DNA of 64,000 bases, taken from the NCBI GenBank assembly GCA_029990175.1, contig JARKIP010000199.1:62001-126000 (forward strand), given 5' to 3'. Below the pieces are notes generated by a model. The model searched no databases and was not told the origin of the DNA. It worked only from the letters and a program-made list of their open reading frames with translations. Both the position numbers and the translations under genes were made by a program. Positions 1-10,681 of this stretch are shown piece after piece. The stretch comes from Petunia secreta (Eukaryota > Streptophyta > Magnoliopsida > Solanales > Solanaceae). How positions within the stretch are numbered: position 1 is the first letter of the stretch; every line of letters begins with the position of its first letter.

Positions 1-580
1 AACAAGTAGCTGGTGTACCATCGAACTCGGGAGGCTTGAGCTTCATGAAGGATTCAATCCTCCGAGCTACCTCCTCGTCACTTATAGAAAGAGCAGGAAT
101 AGAATGACCAAACTGAATACCCGACTGAGGAGCCAAAGTGGAAGGCTGAGCAATAGGACTAATAACTGGAGTAGACTGAGGAATCACCGGAGTAGCCTCA
201 GGAGTCGGCGTACTCATAGCTGGAGTAGCTAGCTGGGGCACCGCAGAAGGCACTGGCATATCGCCCATAGGCGAGGCCTGAGATCCAAGCATGCCCATCA
301 TCCGCAATAGAAAATCTGCAGGAATAGATACCGTTGTGCCCGACACAAGAGAAGGCATAGTCGATGGGACTTGTGCGACGGGTATCTCAAAAGACACCGG
401 TGGCACTGTACTAGTCTGTCTGGCAGCAGGAGGTCTGCCCACAGAAGCTCTGGTAGTAGCCGCTCTCGGCTGAGCAGGTTCCCGCGCACCAGTCCGTGTG
501 CTACGCATAGCTCTCCCACGGACCGACTCAGTCAATGCGTCACCAGCTCCCGAAGCAGCGGACGATCGCGTTCTCACCAT
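1..580 (-). CDS. gag: Ty3/gypsy gag, N-terminal part, runs off the left edge
   Basis: Read on the minus strand, the ATG at 580-578 opens a frame that I translated by hand without a stop for 193 codons to the window edge. The protein starts MVRTRSSAASGAG and continues as a Pro/Thr/Ser-rich stretch with repeated T-P and P-Q pairs. It then reaches SDEEVARRIESFMKLKPPEFDG (residues about 168-189), which is the usual entry into the gag core of plant long-LTR gypsy elements. Gag would form the cytoplasmic virus-like particle that packages element RNA. The start is the first ATG after a leader of about 190 bp and the PBS at 777-788. The shorter minus-strand frame at 298-519 is a shadow. The rest of gag and all of pol lie outside the window, so intactness cannot be judged, but the visible part has no lesion, unlike nearly every other coding segment here. 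Confidence 0.8.
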   Translation of the reverse strand, partial: MVRTRSSAASGAGDALTESVRGRAMRSTRTGAREPAQPRAATTRASVGRPPAARQTSTVPPVSFEIPVAQVPSTMPSLVSGTTVSIPADFLLRMMGMLGSQASPMGDMPVPSAVPQLATPAMSTPTPEATPVIPQSTPVISPIAQPSTLAPQSGIQFGHSIPALSISDEEVARRIESFMKLKPPEFDGTPATC

Positions 581-776
581 CTGTCATAATCACATTAAAG
601 GATTAGCACCTATGCAAGCATCATAGCCCGAGAAGAGATGAAATGAAGGGAAACAACTCTTCCTAAAATGCCTTTGCAGCCTCTCGCTTATAAGTATGGT
701 CGACAACATATCCATAAATAAGACTCTGCTCGGACACTGCTCCATTGACTCTCTAAGACTCGACTTACAACCTAGG

Positions 777-788
777 GCTCTGATACCA
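777..788 (-). promoter_or_regulatory. Primer binding site of the left gypsy element (tRNA-iMet type)
   Basis: The minus strand reads TGGTATCAGAGC, the standard plant PBS complementary to the 3' end of initiator Met tRNA. It lies 3 bp from the LTR edge at 792. Positions 581-776 between gag and the PBS are untranslated leader with no other feature seen. Confidence 0.9.
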
Positions 789-969
789 ATTTGTCACGAC
801 CCAATTTTCAGGGCCGTGATGGCACCTAAGTGTTACATCCTTAGGCGAACCACGAATAATTAAACTGACTCATAATGATAATTTAGATAGAAATATTTCA
901 ATAAAATGTAGGTGTAGACATCCACCCGAAATACAGTGTCAATAGAGCATCTACGAATTCAGACAGCCG

Positions 970-975
<6 letters not shown>

Positions 976-1039
<64 letters not shown>
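976..1039. repeat. (TA)n microsatellite
   Basis: An uninterrupted run of about 32 AT dinucleotides inside the LTR, on the U5 side. It is probably length-variable. Confidence 0.95.
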
Positions 1040-1042
<3 letters not shown>

Positions 1043-1563
1043 AAATACAAGATGTAGGAAGCATCTAAACACTAAGGTGGATCAGACAGTATGCCACCGC
1101 GAACCATGCGGTTGGCTCACCTCAAGCAAAAATAGTCACAGCCTCGAACGGATCAGATAAGTCCAGCTGTCTGACTAGTAGAAGGATCTGTACATTTAAA
1201 CAGTAAGTTATGAGCCAAAGCTCAGTAAGATCATCGACAGGCCCGCTAAATTACCTTTTCGGGACAAGTCTTTGATAATGCATAAGCAGATAACGGAAGT
1301 ACAATCCACACCTTTACAGTAACCCATAAACATTACATACGATAATATGATTATACAACAACACAAGCAATAATATGCGAATACATAACATGGTCAATAA
1401 TATAAAGATACATAATATAGGCAGCATATACAATATTATATTGATACTATGACATAAGAAATAATATAATTAACACATAGCATGTCGATGATATATCTCA
1501 CATACCACATACGAAATGATATACCTAGCACATAGCATAAGCACGCACCCTATGCGGCTTTGT

Positions 1564-1745
1564 TTATAGGTCATAACACACCACAGGCCTCTGTCCCTAT
1601 AACAACTTTACTTATAGGTCATAACGCACCAGAAGCCTCTGTCCCTATAAGTCTCCACATCTAGGTCATAACGCACCACCGGCCTCTGTCCCTAGATGAA
1701 ATTTCGCTTCTAGGTCATAACGCACCACCGGCCTCTGTCCCTAGA
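1564..1745 (-). repeat. Four tandem stem-loop repeats of about 48 bp
   Basis: The core TAGGTCATAACGCACC recurs at about 1567, 1615, 1662 and 1711. Each copy is closed by an inverted repeat: TTATAGG/CCTATAA (1564/1596), ACTTATAGG/CCTATAAGT (1610/1644), CATCTAGG/CCTAGATG (1658/1691) and TCTAGG/CCTAGA (1709/1740). The stems differ between copies but stay paired. The array lies downstream of the minus-strand TATA-like box, so it should be in the transcribed leader. Confidence 0.85.
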
Positions 1746-2401
1746 GCATATCAATAATACACCGGCACACAACATCGACTATACACAAGTCACGTTTGTG
1801 CTTTCTCCTTTTTGTATAAATATAAAGAGTAGTACATAATACTATCTACTAGCCATTGCTAGTCAATTAAGTACTCGACATCTTACTTAGCAAGATCAAA
1901 TATTATCCGCAAGCAAAATAGAGGTCAAGTCTCACTTACCTCAAAATCGGCTCAAGTGGCTAAGGAACGACCTCCTTTCCCAAACGATGTGTCTCCGTAA
2001 GACTCCTCTCTGAGCCAAAGAAATAGTGTCGCACTCGTAAGCATGTGAGGAAAGGGTTCTAAGCCCTTACGCAATTTAAGAGGCAATTTACCAAAATACC
2101 CCCGGGTCGGACGTATCCAAAAACCCGTAAAATTTATGTTTCCGGACTCCCCATACTCCCACGAGTCCAAAAGTACCATTATTGTATATACCCAAGTCCA
2201 ACTCGGTCAGTTTTCCCATTTCACAAATCTAGGGTTCAAACCCTCTTTCCAAGGATCGTCACTTTGATCCTCGAATTAAAGCGTTAAAAATGGGTAAGAA
2301 TAGTTACCTTGTGTTTTGGAATGATTTTGGTACTTCAAATTCCCCTTTAAATCACTTTTAGAAGCTCAAAACATGAAAATAAAAATGAATGCCCGCCCTA
2401 G

Positions 2402-2409
2402 TATATATA
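2402..2409 (-). promoter_or_regulatory. Probable LTR TATA box
   Basis: The minus strand reads GCTGCTATATATAC in a GC-richer setting, placing U3 at 2410-3324 and R-U5 at 792 to about 2370. The start site is inferred. Confidence 0.45.
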
Positions 2410-2890
2410 GCAGCCCGCAGTTTTAAAGAGTAGTACCACATGTTGTCCAAATTGTACCTCACTGGATAGCTTTCAGTAAAATACCCATAACGTTTCATAA
2501 AAATGTCCAAATAATACGAGGTTGGTGGCATTAGAACCAAAAATCAAAGAGCTACAACTTTCATGTTTTGACTTTTTTCCAATTCCTTATGGAGTGATCT
2601 GAAAAATCGATTTCTTTCCGGCTGAACAGTAAAAAACAGAATTCAACAGCTTTTTTTGGATTTGCACCAGGTCAGCCACTGTTTTTGGGTCCAAACGGAC
2701 CGTACGAAGCTCGGAATGACCCCAAATTTTGTACACAAGTCATACAAGACTTGTGTAACATGCTCGTCAAGACGTAACTCAATTCTGATCTCTAGAACTC
2801 AAAAAGTAGGTCCCACGGGAAAGGGTCAAATTTTGACTTTCGTCAAAATAGCGAATTTTAATCAAACGATCCCGAAATCCAAATTCAAAA

Positions 2891-3161
2891 GTTGCTACAA
2901 GTCACAAATGACGATACGAACCTAACACAACTTTCAGATTTCACATCAGAGCTCATTTGCTCAAATCGAGCTCCGAAACCTCTTTTAACCTTTTTAAACT
3001 TCCGCAACGAAGACTTTATCAAAAGTCTTATCAAACGAGGTCCGTTTTCACTTCTGAAGGTTGCTACAGGTCATAAATTACCATACAAACCTAACGCAAC
3101 TTTCTGATTTCACATCAGAGCTCATTTGCTCAAATCGAGCTCCGAAACCTCTTTTAGCCTT
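2891..3161. repeat. Partial tandem duplication in U3, period about 169 bp
   Basis: GTTGCTACAAGTCAC at 2891 recurs as GTTGCTACAGGTCAT at 3060. The following block, with TTTCACATCAGAGCTCATT and CTCAAATCGAGCTCCG, is repeated with few changes until about 3161. It lies upstream of the TATA-like box in LTR orientation. Confidence 0.8.
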
Positions 3162-3540
3162 AACGAATATCCGAAACGGATGTCTTTCTCCGATACCTAT
3201 CAAACAAAGTTCGTTTTAGCTATAAATTTTCAGGCATGTCATAATGGACCTTACGGAGCTTTTGGGATTGTCAACACGCAAATCGAGGTCTCAATTTTCA
3301 AAACGACTATTTGAGGTCATTACACCACTGTAATCTTTTAGTGGTGACCACAAGGTTGCTGCTCTACAAGCCGAAGCTGAAAGTTTATAGTGGCGACTTC
3401 CCCCATTCGCCACTAAAACTATACTATTAGTGGAAACCTTAGTTGCCACAAAATATAAACATTTCCATTACAAAAAAAGGTATATAAATAAACATTTTTT
3501 ATGTGTCGCCACTGTAGAGTGCCTTATAGTAGCGACATAG

Positions 3541-4850
3541 TGATATTTGGCAATATTTGCCTATTATACCTTAATATTTTCTCACATTTTGATACGTTAT
3601 TCGCCCATTGCACGAAATAATTATTATTGTTGCGCTCACTTATTGTGTTTGTGATTTTAGGAATGATTTAGATGAATACGAGTGCAAACGGAGCGAATAT
3701 TGATATAAACGAGCAAGGGTTGATGAACTTAGCCAATTGTGGGATATGGCATTAGAAGGCAAAGCTATGGAGCAAGCTACAGATTATTCACAGCTTCAGA
3801 CTTCCAAAAGCCATAAGTCATGGGACGCATGGGCTATGGCGCACCACTTCCAAAAGCTATGAGACATGCGAGGCTTACCCTATGGCTTTTAGTTCAGCTA
3901 CCCCAACTTTTCCAACTTAGTTTAGGCTTTGGATTAACTTATGGAAAGACTTTGTAAACACTATAAATAGTTATTAATTTTGTTTTAGTAGGAGAATCGA
4001 ATTTCTGGAGCAAGTTTTGGAGTTCCTAATACATTGAACCAAGGGTTTTATTCCTTTACTTCATCTATTATAATATTTCATATTTCTTCCATGAATTCTT
4101 GTGTTGTTATTATGAATATGCGTAGCTAAATATGTCGTTCTAGGGTTAGAGCAATTACATGAAGGTTGATATTTGAAAGTTGATTTCTTCCTATTGATTT
4201 ACCATAGCAGATTGTTTATTCTTTCTTGAGCCTAATTGTTTGGTTATTGAGGCCTGATAATTGAACACTATCTATGATTTACAAGTTGAACTCGACAGAG
4301 GGAACTTGTGAATGCAAATAAGAAATAATAGGGCTTGATTGTAAACCTGGACATCAGGGAATCGATTTGCGGGTAGGATAGACATATACCTATTCGCCTT
4401 GCTTAGCTAAATACAGAGTTCTTTAATGCATGCATGTGATTTAATTCCATAGAAATATAGGCGTTAGAGTAGCTTGCATAGACTCGCGAAGAATCGACAG
4501 GTTTTCACGAATATAATTAACCAGTTAGTTAGCAATCTAGGAAATAAAGAGGTAGAGTCAATTGAAAAACTCAACTGGATTGTTTGTAGCTCTGTCTCTG
4601 GACTGTTTCTCTCTTATTGATAACAACTATAGTTTGCTCTTGAATACTTGACTTCAATTACTTGTTTTTAATTATTGTTTTCTTTAGTTAGTAGAAATCA
4701 CAACTACTATTCAAAAAGATCCCTGAATAGTTGTTAGGAAAATATTTGCTAGGATTCAGTTGTATTAATAGTTCTCGTGGGAACGATACTCGACTCACTA
4801 CTTTATTACTTGTCGACCACGTATACTTGCGTGTGCGTTTGGGAGCAACA
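3541..4850 (+). repeat. 5' LTR of the gag-protease element
   Basis: Begins TGATATTTGGCAATA and ends GGGAGCAACA. The TATA box TATAAATA is at 3962-3969. The small frame near the start (similar to 10808-11002) is interrupted by a stop here, which argues against a protein. Confidence 0.9.
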
Positions 4851-4856
4851 AGTTTT

Positions 4857-4874
4857 TGGCGCCGTTGTCGGGGA
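4857..4874 (+). promoter_or_regulatory. Primer binding site, tRNA-Asp type
   Basis: TGGCGCCGTTGTCGGGGA, 6 bp after the LTR. It matches the 3' end of plant tRNA-Asp apart from one position, as is usual in Athila/Tat lineages. Confidence 0.85.
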
Positions 4875-4994
4875 CTAAATAATTGACTGTTTTCTTTTTA
4901 GATGATTTGTTATTTTCTATTCAGGTTTAATTTTTGTTTTGAGTTTCTTGTGCTGTTACAGGTATTTGGTTTCTCTTAATCCTTACCTGTAGGA

Positions 4995-7231
4995 ATGGCA
5001 GAAGATCGAGCTTTAGCTGTGCGAGATGTTGCTCTTCTCAGTCTGGAGGGAGTAGCCTCGAGTATAGTTAAACGTGAAATTACTGGACACTTTGAGATTA
5101 AGTCCGGCATGATACAACTGCTAGATGCGACTGGACAGTATGCTGGATTATTGCACGAGGATCCACAACAATATATCCCGAATTTCTTGGAGATTAGTGA
5201 CACATACACACCAGCGGGGGTCTCAACTGATTATATTCGATTGATACTCTTTCCCTTTTCATTGATCGGGGCAGCAAAGAAGTGGTTAAAGGCTGAAAGC
5301 CTGGGTCTATCACTACTTGGAATGATTTAGCTAAGAAATTTTTGGCTAAATTCTATCCATCTGCCAAAATAGCTAGAATAAGGAGTGAGATTAAGTCTTT
5401 TTGACAAAAAGATGGAGAATCCTTGTATTCAGACTGGGAAAAATTCAAGTCATTATTGAGAGATTGCCCGCACCACAACCAGTCGAATGAGGTGTTGGCC
5501 CATACTTTTGTTGAAGGTTTGAATGCTCATAACAAGATTGTGGTGGATGCTGCTGCTGGAGGCCAAGTCTTGGCCTTGAATTTTAATGAGATTTATGAAT
5601 TACTAGATAACTTCTCTCAGAGCAATCCTGACTGGCAGGGTGATGGTAGAGCTCCAAGTCAAAATGCTGCTGGAGTACTTCAATTGGATGCGGTTTCAAC
5701 ATTAAATGCAAAGATGGATGCATAGCTGACCAAATTAGCAAGCTAGCATTGCCACCAACTCAGCAACAAGTGCAATCAGTTAAACAAATGCAGCAGTTTC
5801 AAAGTTTTTGTGAGGTATGTGGACAAGATCATGCTACTGATGTTTTCCCCTCCAATCCATAGTCCGTTTATTACGTGGGGAATCAAAATAGGTCTCAGGG
5901 ACAAAATCAGAACCAGTTTGGTAATAGCTACAATCCTAATTCATGAAATCATCCTGGTTTCTGTTGGAGTGATAATTAAGCTGCTCAAGGTAATACGAGA
6001 TCTCAGAATAACTATCAGAATTCACATCCTCAGGCTCAGCCACAGCAGTCAAACAGTTCAGTTGAAGAGTTGATAAAGCAGATGTTGGCAGGTCAGCAGA
6101 GAATTATAGCTGACAATGCAGCTCAGGCACAGGCCATAAAAGATCTTACTACTGCTCAAAAGGACCTTGAGCTGGAGTAAAGTAAAACATTCTAGACCAC
6201 ATGGAGCACTTTCTGGTAATGTTGAATCGAATCCAAATCAAAAGGGAGTTGAGCACTGTCTTGCTATAAGTCTAGTTAAGGGCAAAGAGTTGATGGCCAA
6301 AACTGAGGAGAAGGAGCAACTTAAAGTAGCGGAAGTAGAAAAAGTGGAGAATGTAAAGAAGAAAGAAGAGAAAAAGGAGGCACCTCTATCGCCCCCACCA
6401 TTCCCACAAAGACTTCAACCATCAAAGGATATAGCTCAATTTTAAAAATTTGTGAGTATGATGAAAGAGCTTCAGGTTAACATTCTTTTGACTGATGTGT
6501 TTGAACTGATACCGTCATTTGTGAAGTTTTTAAAAGAGATTCTAGTTAAGAAGAGAAAGCCACAAGAGATTGACACAATCGAATTGACGGAGGAGTTTAG
6601 TACAATCCTGAGTAAATTACCTCCAAAACATCAAGATCCAGGGAGGTTTACTATTCCTTGCACTATTGGTGGTTATAATATTTCTAGTGCACTATGTGAT
6701 CTGGGGGCCAGCATAAATCTCATGCCTCTGTATGTCTGTAAAAGGTTAGGCTTAGGAGAAATCAAGCCTACTTCAGTCACTCTTAAGATGGCGGATGGAT
6801 CACTCACTTGCCCAGATGGTAAGGTGAATGATGTGTTGATTAGAGTCGGGAAGTTTACCTTCTCTGCCAATTTCATTATCCTTGACTATGAAGAGGATCG
6901 AGAAGCCCCAATAATTTTTGGAAGACCATTCCTAATCACCTCGAAAGCAATTATTGACATGGAACTTGGGGAGATGACTGTAAGAGCGCATGGGGAAAAG
7001 GTTACTTTCAAGGTTTAAAATGAAAAGGATCACATGGCTAAGTTTGAAGAGTGTTCTTTGATAGAATGTGTCAGACAAGAACATGAAAGTAAACTGAAAG
7101 AGGTGTTTGAGCGGAATGTCGAACAAAGTGACGACGGCACAATAATTGACAAGTTGAATGAAAATTCACCTAAAGGAAGGAAGAAGACAAAAGTTCATCG
7201 TAAGAAGAGGAGACGTAAATGCTGGAAGTGA
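4995..7231 (+). pseudogene. gag-pro: Gag-protease of the Athila/Tat-type element, decayed
   Basis: The frame starts at the ATG at 4995 (MAEDRALAVRDVALLSLEG) and is broken by several stops and shifts: 4995-5330, 5423-5725, 6167-6445, 6452-7018 and 7034-7231. The first two pieces hold the gag core (FPFSLIGAAKKWLKAE, then AKKFLAKFYPSAKIARIRSE). Near 5810 is CEVCGQDHATDVF, a zinc knuckle whose last Cys is replaced by Phe. The 188-residue piece at 6452-7018 is a retroviral-type aspartic protease with the active-site region CDLGASINLMPL and the flap-side IIFGRPFL. Gag would form the particle and the protease would cleave it. A Lys/Arg-rich tail (7034-7231) follows, and then coding character ends where reverse transcriptase should begin. 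Several stops are TGA or TAG where CGA or CAG would fit, consistent with methylation-driven C-to-T decay. Confidence 0.8.
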
Positions 7232-10200
7232 GCTTAAAAGTGTTGTCGTACCATGATATTAACTAAGACGCTTCTCGGGAGGCAACTCGGGCCTTGTACG
7301 TAAATTAAAAAAATATAAAAAGAATAAAAATACAAAAAGAGTCGTTCCGCGACGTTAAATCAAGTGCTTGTTGGGAGGCAACCCAATTTTTATTGTTCTA
7401 GTCGTTTTACTTAATTAGCATTACGTAGTTTCTTGTTTTTTTTGCAGGGCTCGGGAGTTTCAGATGGTGAGCTAAGTTCAAGGCATCGCTTGGCTCATAG
7501 CTTGGTACGGAAGCGAACCAAAAAATCAGAAAAGCCATGCCAGACGCGTCGCATATGCCATGGCTTTGAATGAAACAGTGAACACAGATTTTGAAAAGCT
7601 ATAAGTGTGCATCGCTTGGCTCATGGCCTGCAGAAAAAATTTTCTTCCAAAATAGAAAAGCTATAGCCATGCGACATATGGGCTATACCATGCAGCAAAA
7701 ATTTCAGAAATCATCGGAAAGCTACAGCCAAGGCGTCGCATGAGCTGTGGCGTAACATAACAGAAGATGCAGATTTTTAAAAGCCATACGCAGGCGTCGC
7801 GTAGGCCATGGCGTGTGCAAAAACTTCAGAAAATTTGAAAAACTACAGCATAAGCGTGACTGCCTCCACAGCTTAGCATCAAACAGTGAGTACAACATTT
7901 GAAAAGCTATAAGCAAGCGTCGCTGCCTCCATCGCTGTTCAGGTAAGTGCGAAAAATTTAACGGGTCGACACACTCTTGACCCGTTGACCCGCGACCTAA
8001 AACACTAAAATACCATTCCCTTTCCCTCTGTCCCTATGTTTAAACATAAAACAAACAAAAGCTGAAGCAAAAAGAACAGACAAAAAACACTGCTTGTTGA
8101 TTTCATCCTTTACCTTTGAAATTCCATCGATCTTCTCTCTCTCTCGCCACTGCTGCTATATCCATGACAGTCTCAGCCCCTTAGTTTAGTTTTTAGTGGT
8201 AATTGTGAATTATTTGAACCCTTGTCGGGTCTGGTTGAAGCTCTGAACCCTGGTGGGAATTGTTTGGTAGCTGTATAAAGTGATCTCCCATTGGAAAATT
8301 GGGAGGGTTCAGCCCCTCTAAATGTCAATGAATTCTAAATTTGAATACAGGGCACACCACATGTTCGATAAAATGCCAAAGTGATTAAACGTTCAAATTT
8401 TGTGAAGTCTTGAGTAGCAAAAAGATTAGTAGGCATAACGTGAATTATTTGATGATCTAATGTTTAGAATTGATGGCGATCATGTGAAATTTGAATTGAT
8501 CAATACTTGAACTATGCCATGAGTCATTGTTGCACGACATTGAGCCAAGTCTCGCTCTTTCTTCTGCCTCGCTGCCTGTTATGCTACTTTGTGCTAGTTT
8601 GTATTAGTTTTTTAGCTTTAATTCCTTTGTAGTTCAATTAAGAGTAAGTGTGGGGTCGTTACGACACCCGTTGATTCTTGTACGCATAGCTACATGTTTC
8701 GCAGGTTTAGGTGATGTCGAGCTCAAGTGTGGGGTGTTTCACACCCAATGCCTTATCAAATCGACATGTTGGGGGAAGTCTCAGTACCCCTTACTCTACG
8801 GACGATTGGTTGGTTCGTGATAGAGATGGCACCATAACTAGCGCTAACGGCTAGGCCTTTTCGGCCTTCAGGGAAGTTCCTTACCTCTTGCACTTTCTTT
8901 TTGTCGCATTGAGGACATTGCTTAGTTTTAAGTGTGGGGTGGGGGAACTTCCATTCTTTTTGAGGTTATGCATGATTTTAGCAATTTTTAATTTTGTCAC
9001 TTGACTTTATTTTAATTTGTTTCTTGCTTTAATATAAAAAAAATTAGAAAACTAATGAAAAATCTCAAAAAGGTTTTATTTTTAGTTTTAGTTAGTGGTA
9101 CATGTCATCCGCCCCGTGATTTTCCTTATGGCCTCGGCTCTTTTTTATGGGTAGACCTTTGAACCGGGTAATTTTTATTTTTAGGAGTAGTATAGTATTA
9201 GTTAGTAGAATATTTTAGGAAAATGATTGAATGCTAGGTGCCTTTGGTTTGTTTGATAGCAGTGAATTTAGACTTGAGCATGTACTTGTTGTGAATCCCT
9301 TTTGGTTTTAAAATTGTGATGCATGCTTAAAAAAAAAATTGAATGACCCTTTTGAGACGCTTAGGCTCAACTACTTGACTCTTTTATGAACTATTGTGCC
9401 TTAGGGCTTAAATTTCCAAAATTGCGCCTTGTTTGCTTGAGCCGAGAGTTGGAATGAAACCGTCTTTAGTGAACTATGTGCCATGTGTGATGTGAGTTAT
9501 CCTTTCTTATGTTCCGTGCCGCATATTGATGTCTAGAACTTGCCCCGTGTGTGTTCAAAGCGAAATCCTAGGTTTGCTCTAGTCGGGAGATGATGCAGGC
9601 ATTTCTTTGATAAGCCATTCTAGCCTTGATTAGCCTACCCTTTAATATTATCTTTCTCAAGCACTTTTGAGCCTTTGACCTTTTTGTTGGCACCCACATT
9701 TCAAGCCTTACCCTTTTTATTCTTAATTATCTTTCTTTTGAACCTGTACTCCTTAAAGCACTTTAATTGAAATATTTGATTGTTTGTGGATTTGTAGTTG
9801 GAGAAATTGGGTGGCGTTTGAGTGGAACCGATGAAAGAAAAAAATATATGGTGCATTTTGAAAAGAAAAAAGAGAATCATTGGCAAGGTTGAGAAAAATA
9901 TTGAAAAGAGAAAAAAAAAAGAAAAAGAAAAAAAGAGAAAAATAAAGAAAACAAAAGAAAGAAAAAAATCTCAATCCTTGCTAGTGTTGTGCAAAAGTAA
10001 AGTTGCAAATTGCTTAAATTGAGAGGGAATTTCTTGTGTATATTTGGGTGGTTGCTTGGTTTTTTTGAGAAGAATCATGAAAATAAAAATTAAAGTGATG
10101 TATTAAAGTGCTTAGGGAGGTAGTCACTATTTTATCCATATTTATCCTATTCGTCCTTTAGCCTACATTACAACCCGTAAAGTCCTAGTTAATCCCGATT

Positions 10201-10668
10201 GGAGTGAGCTTATATTAGTGGAGTCCTACACTACGGGCAAGCCTATGGTACGTTGTGTGAGGCACGTGAACTTCTTTTGGAGAGCGAGTGAATTCTTTCT
10301 ATATTATGCTCCTCATTTATTCTTAAAATTTATTCTTCGTGTGATATTTGGGAGACTCTCTTGATTTTTGGTGAGGGCACATGGTTTGCGTAGGTGAAGT
10401 TATTGACTTCTTGATTTAGTGAGTGGGTGTGATTTTGTGAAAGCTTGGTTCATCGAGTTTGTTTTTGAGATTAAGATGTCTTGAGTTGGTTGTTCTAGTG
10501 TTTTAAAATTTGGTGAATTTTTGGCATGTTGTGGGTCACATGGTATACATTTATGCTCTTGTTTACTGGTCGGTATCAACCATAACCATAGGTAGACCTG
10601 TTCTATCAAGTGTTGGTATTTAGTTGGGGAGTTGTTTTTGGTGATTGCTTGAGGGCGAGCAAAGGTCC
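7232..10668 (+). other. Long non-coding 3' region of the gag-protease element
   Basis: No domain is recognisable in 3.4 kb. It holds GGGAGGCAACCC-type motifs near 7278 and 7374, a hairpin cluster at 7531-7790, a purine-only A/G stretch at about 9890-9970 that creates a meaningless Lys-rich frame, and four polypurine-like AAGTGTGGGGT motifs (8646, 8725, 8930 and 10669, the last being the real tract). Confidence 0.75.
7531..7790 (+). repeat. Cluster of hairpins with CGTCGC-type loops
   Basis: Successive inverted repeats: AAAGCCATG/CATGGCTTT (7531-7539/7559-7567), TATAGCC/GGCTATA (7662-7668/7681-7687), ACAGC/GCTGT (7724-7728/7744-7748) and TACGC/GCGTA just after. Their loops share CGTCGC or GCGAC. 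Related pairs occur in the LTRs near 3795 and 10935. Confidence 0.75.
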
Positions 10669-10681
10669 AAGTGTGGGGTGG
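10669..10681 (+). promoter_or_regulatory. Polypurine tract
   Basis: AAGTGTGGGGTGG lies directly before the 3' LTR start TGATGTTTGG at 10682. It would prime plus-strand DNA synthesis. Confidence 0.8.

Larger units (their letters stand above)
792..3324 (-). repeat. 5' LTR of the left minus-strand gypsy element
   Basis: This 2.53 kb LTR begins TGTCACGACCC next to the PBS and ends GGTCATTACA at 3324 (on its own strand TGTAATGACC...), so it has TG...CA ends. It is long and AT-rich. It contains a TA run, four stem-loop repeats, a TATA-like box on the minus strand near 2402 and a duplicated block upstream of that box. The opening TGAAACGACC of the LTRs at 48552 and 61808 is similar in style, which suggests a related lineage. 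Its outer end abuts the DNA transposon at 3326. Small frames here (for example 1952-2179, 2656-3107) have no coding character. Confidence 0.8.

Noticed and set aside
777..788. tRNA gene suggested by matches to tRNA 3' ends (also 4857, 28644, 37450, 51119, 52435)
   Set aside because: Only 12-18 bases match, always beside an LTR; these are primer binding sites.
9822..10022. Lys-rich 66-residue frame and its antisense Phe-rich partners
   Set aside because: Produced by a purine-only A/G tract in non-coding element DNA.
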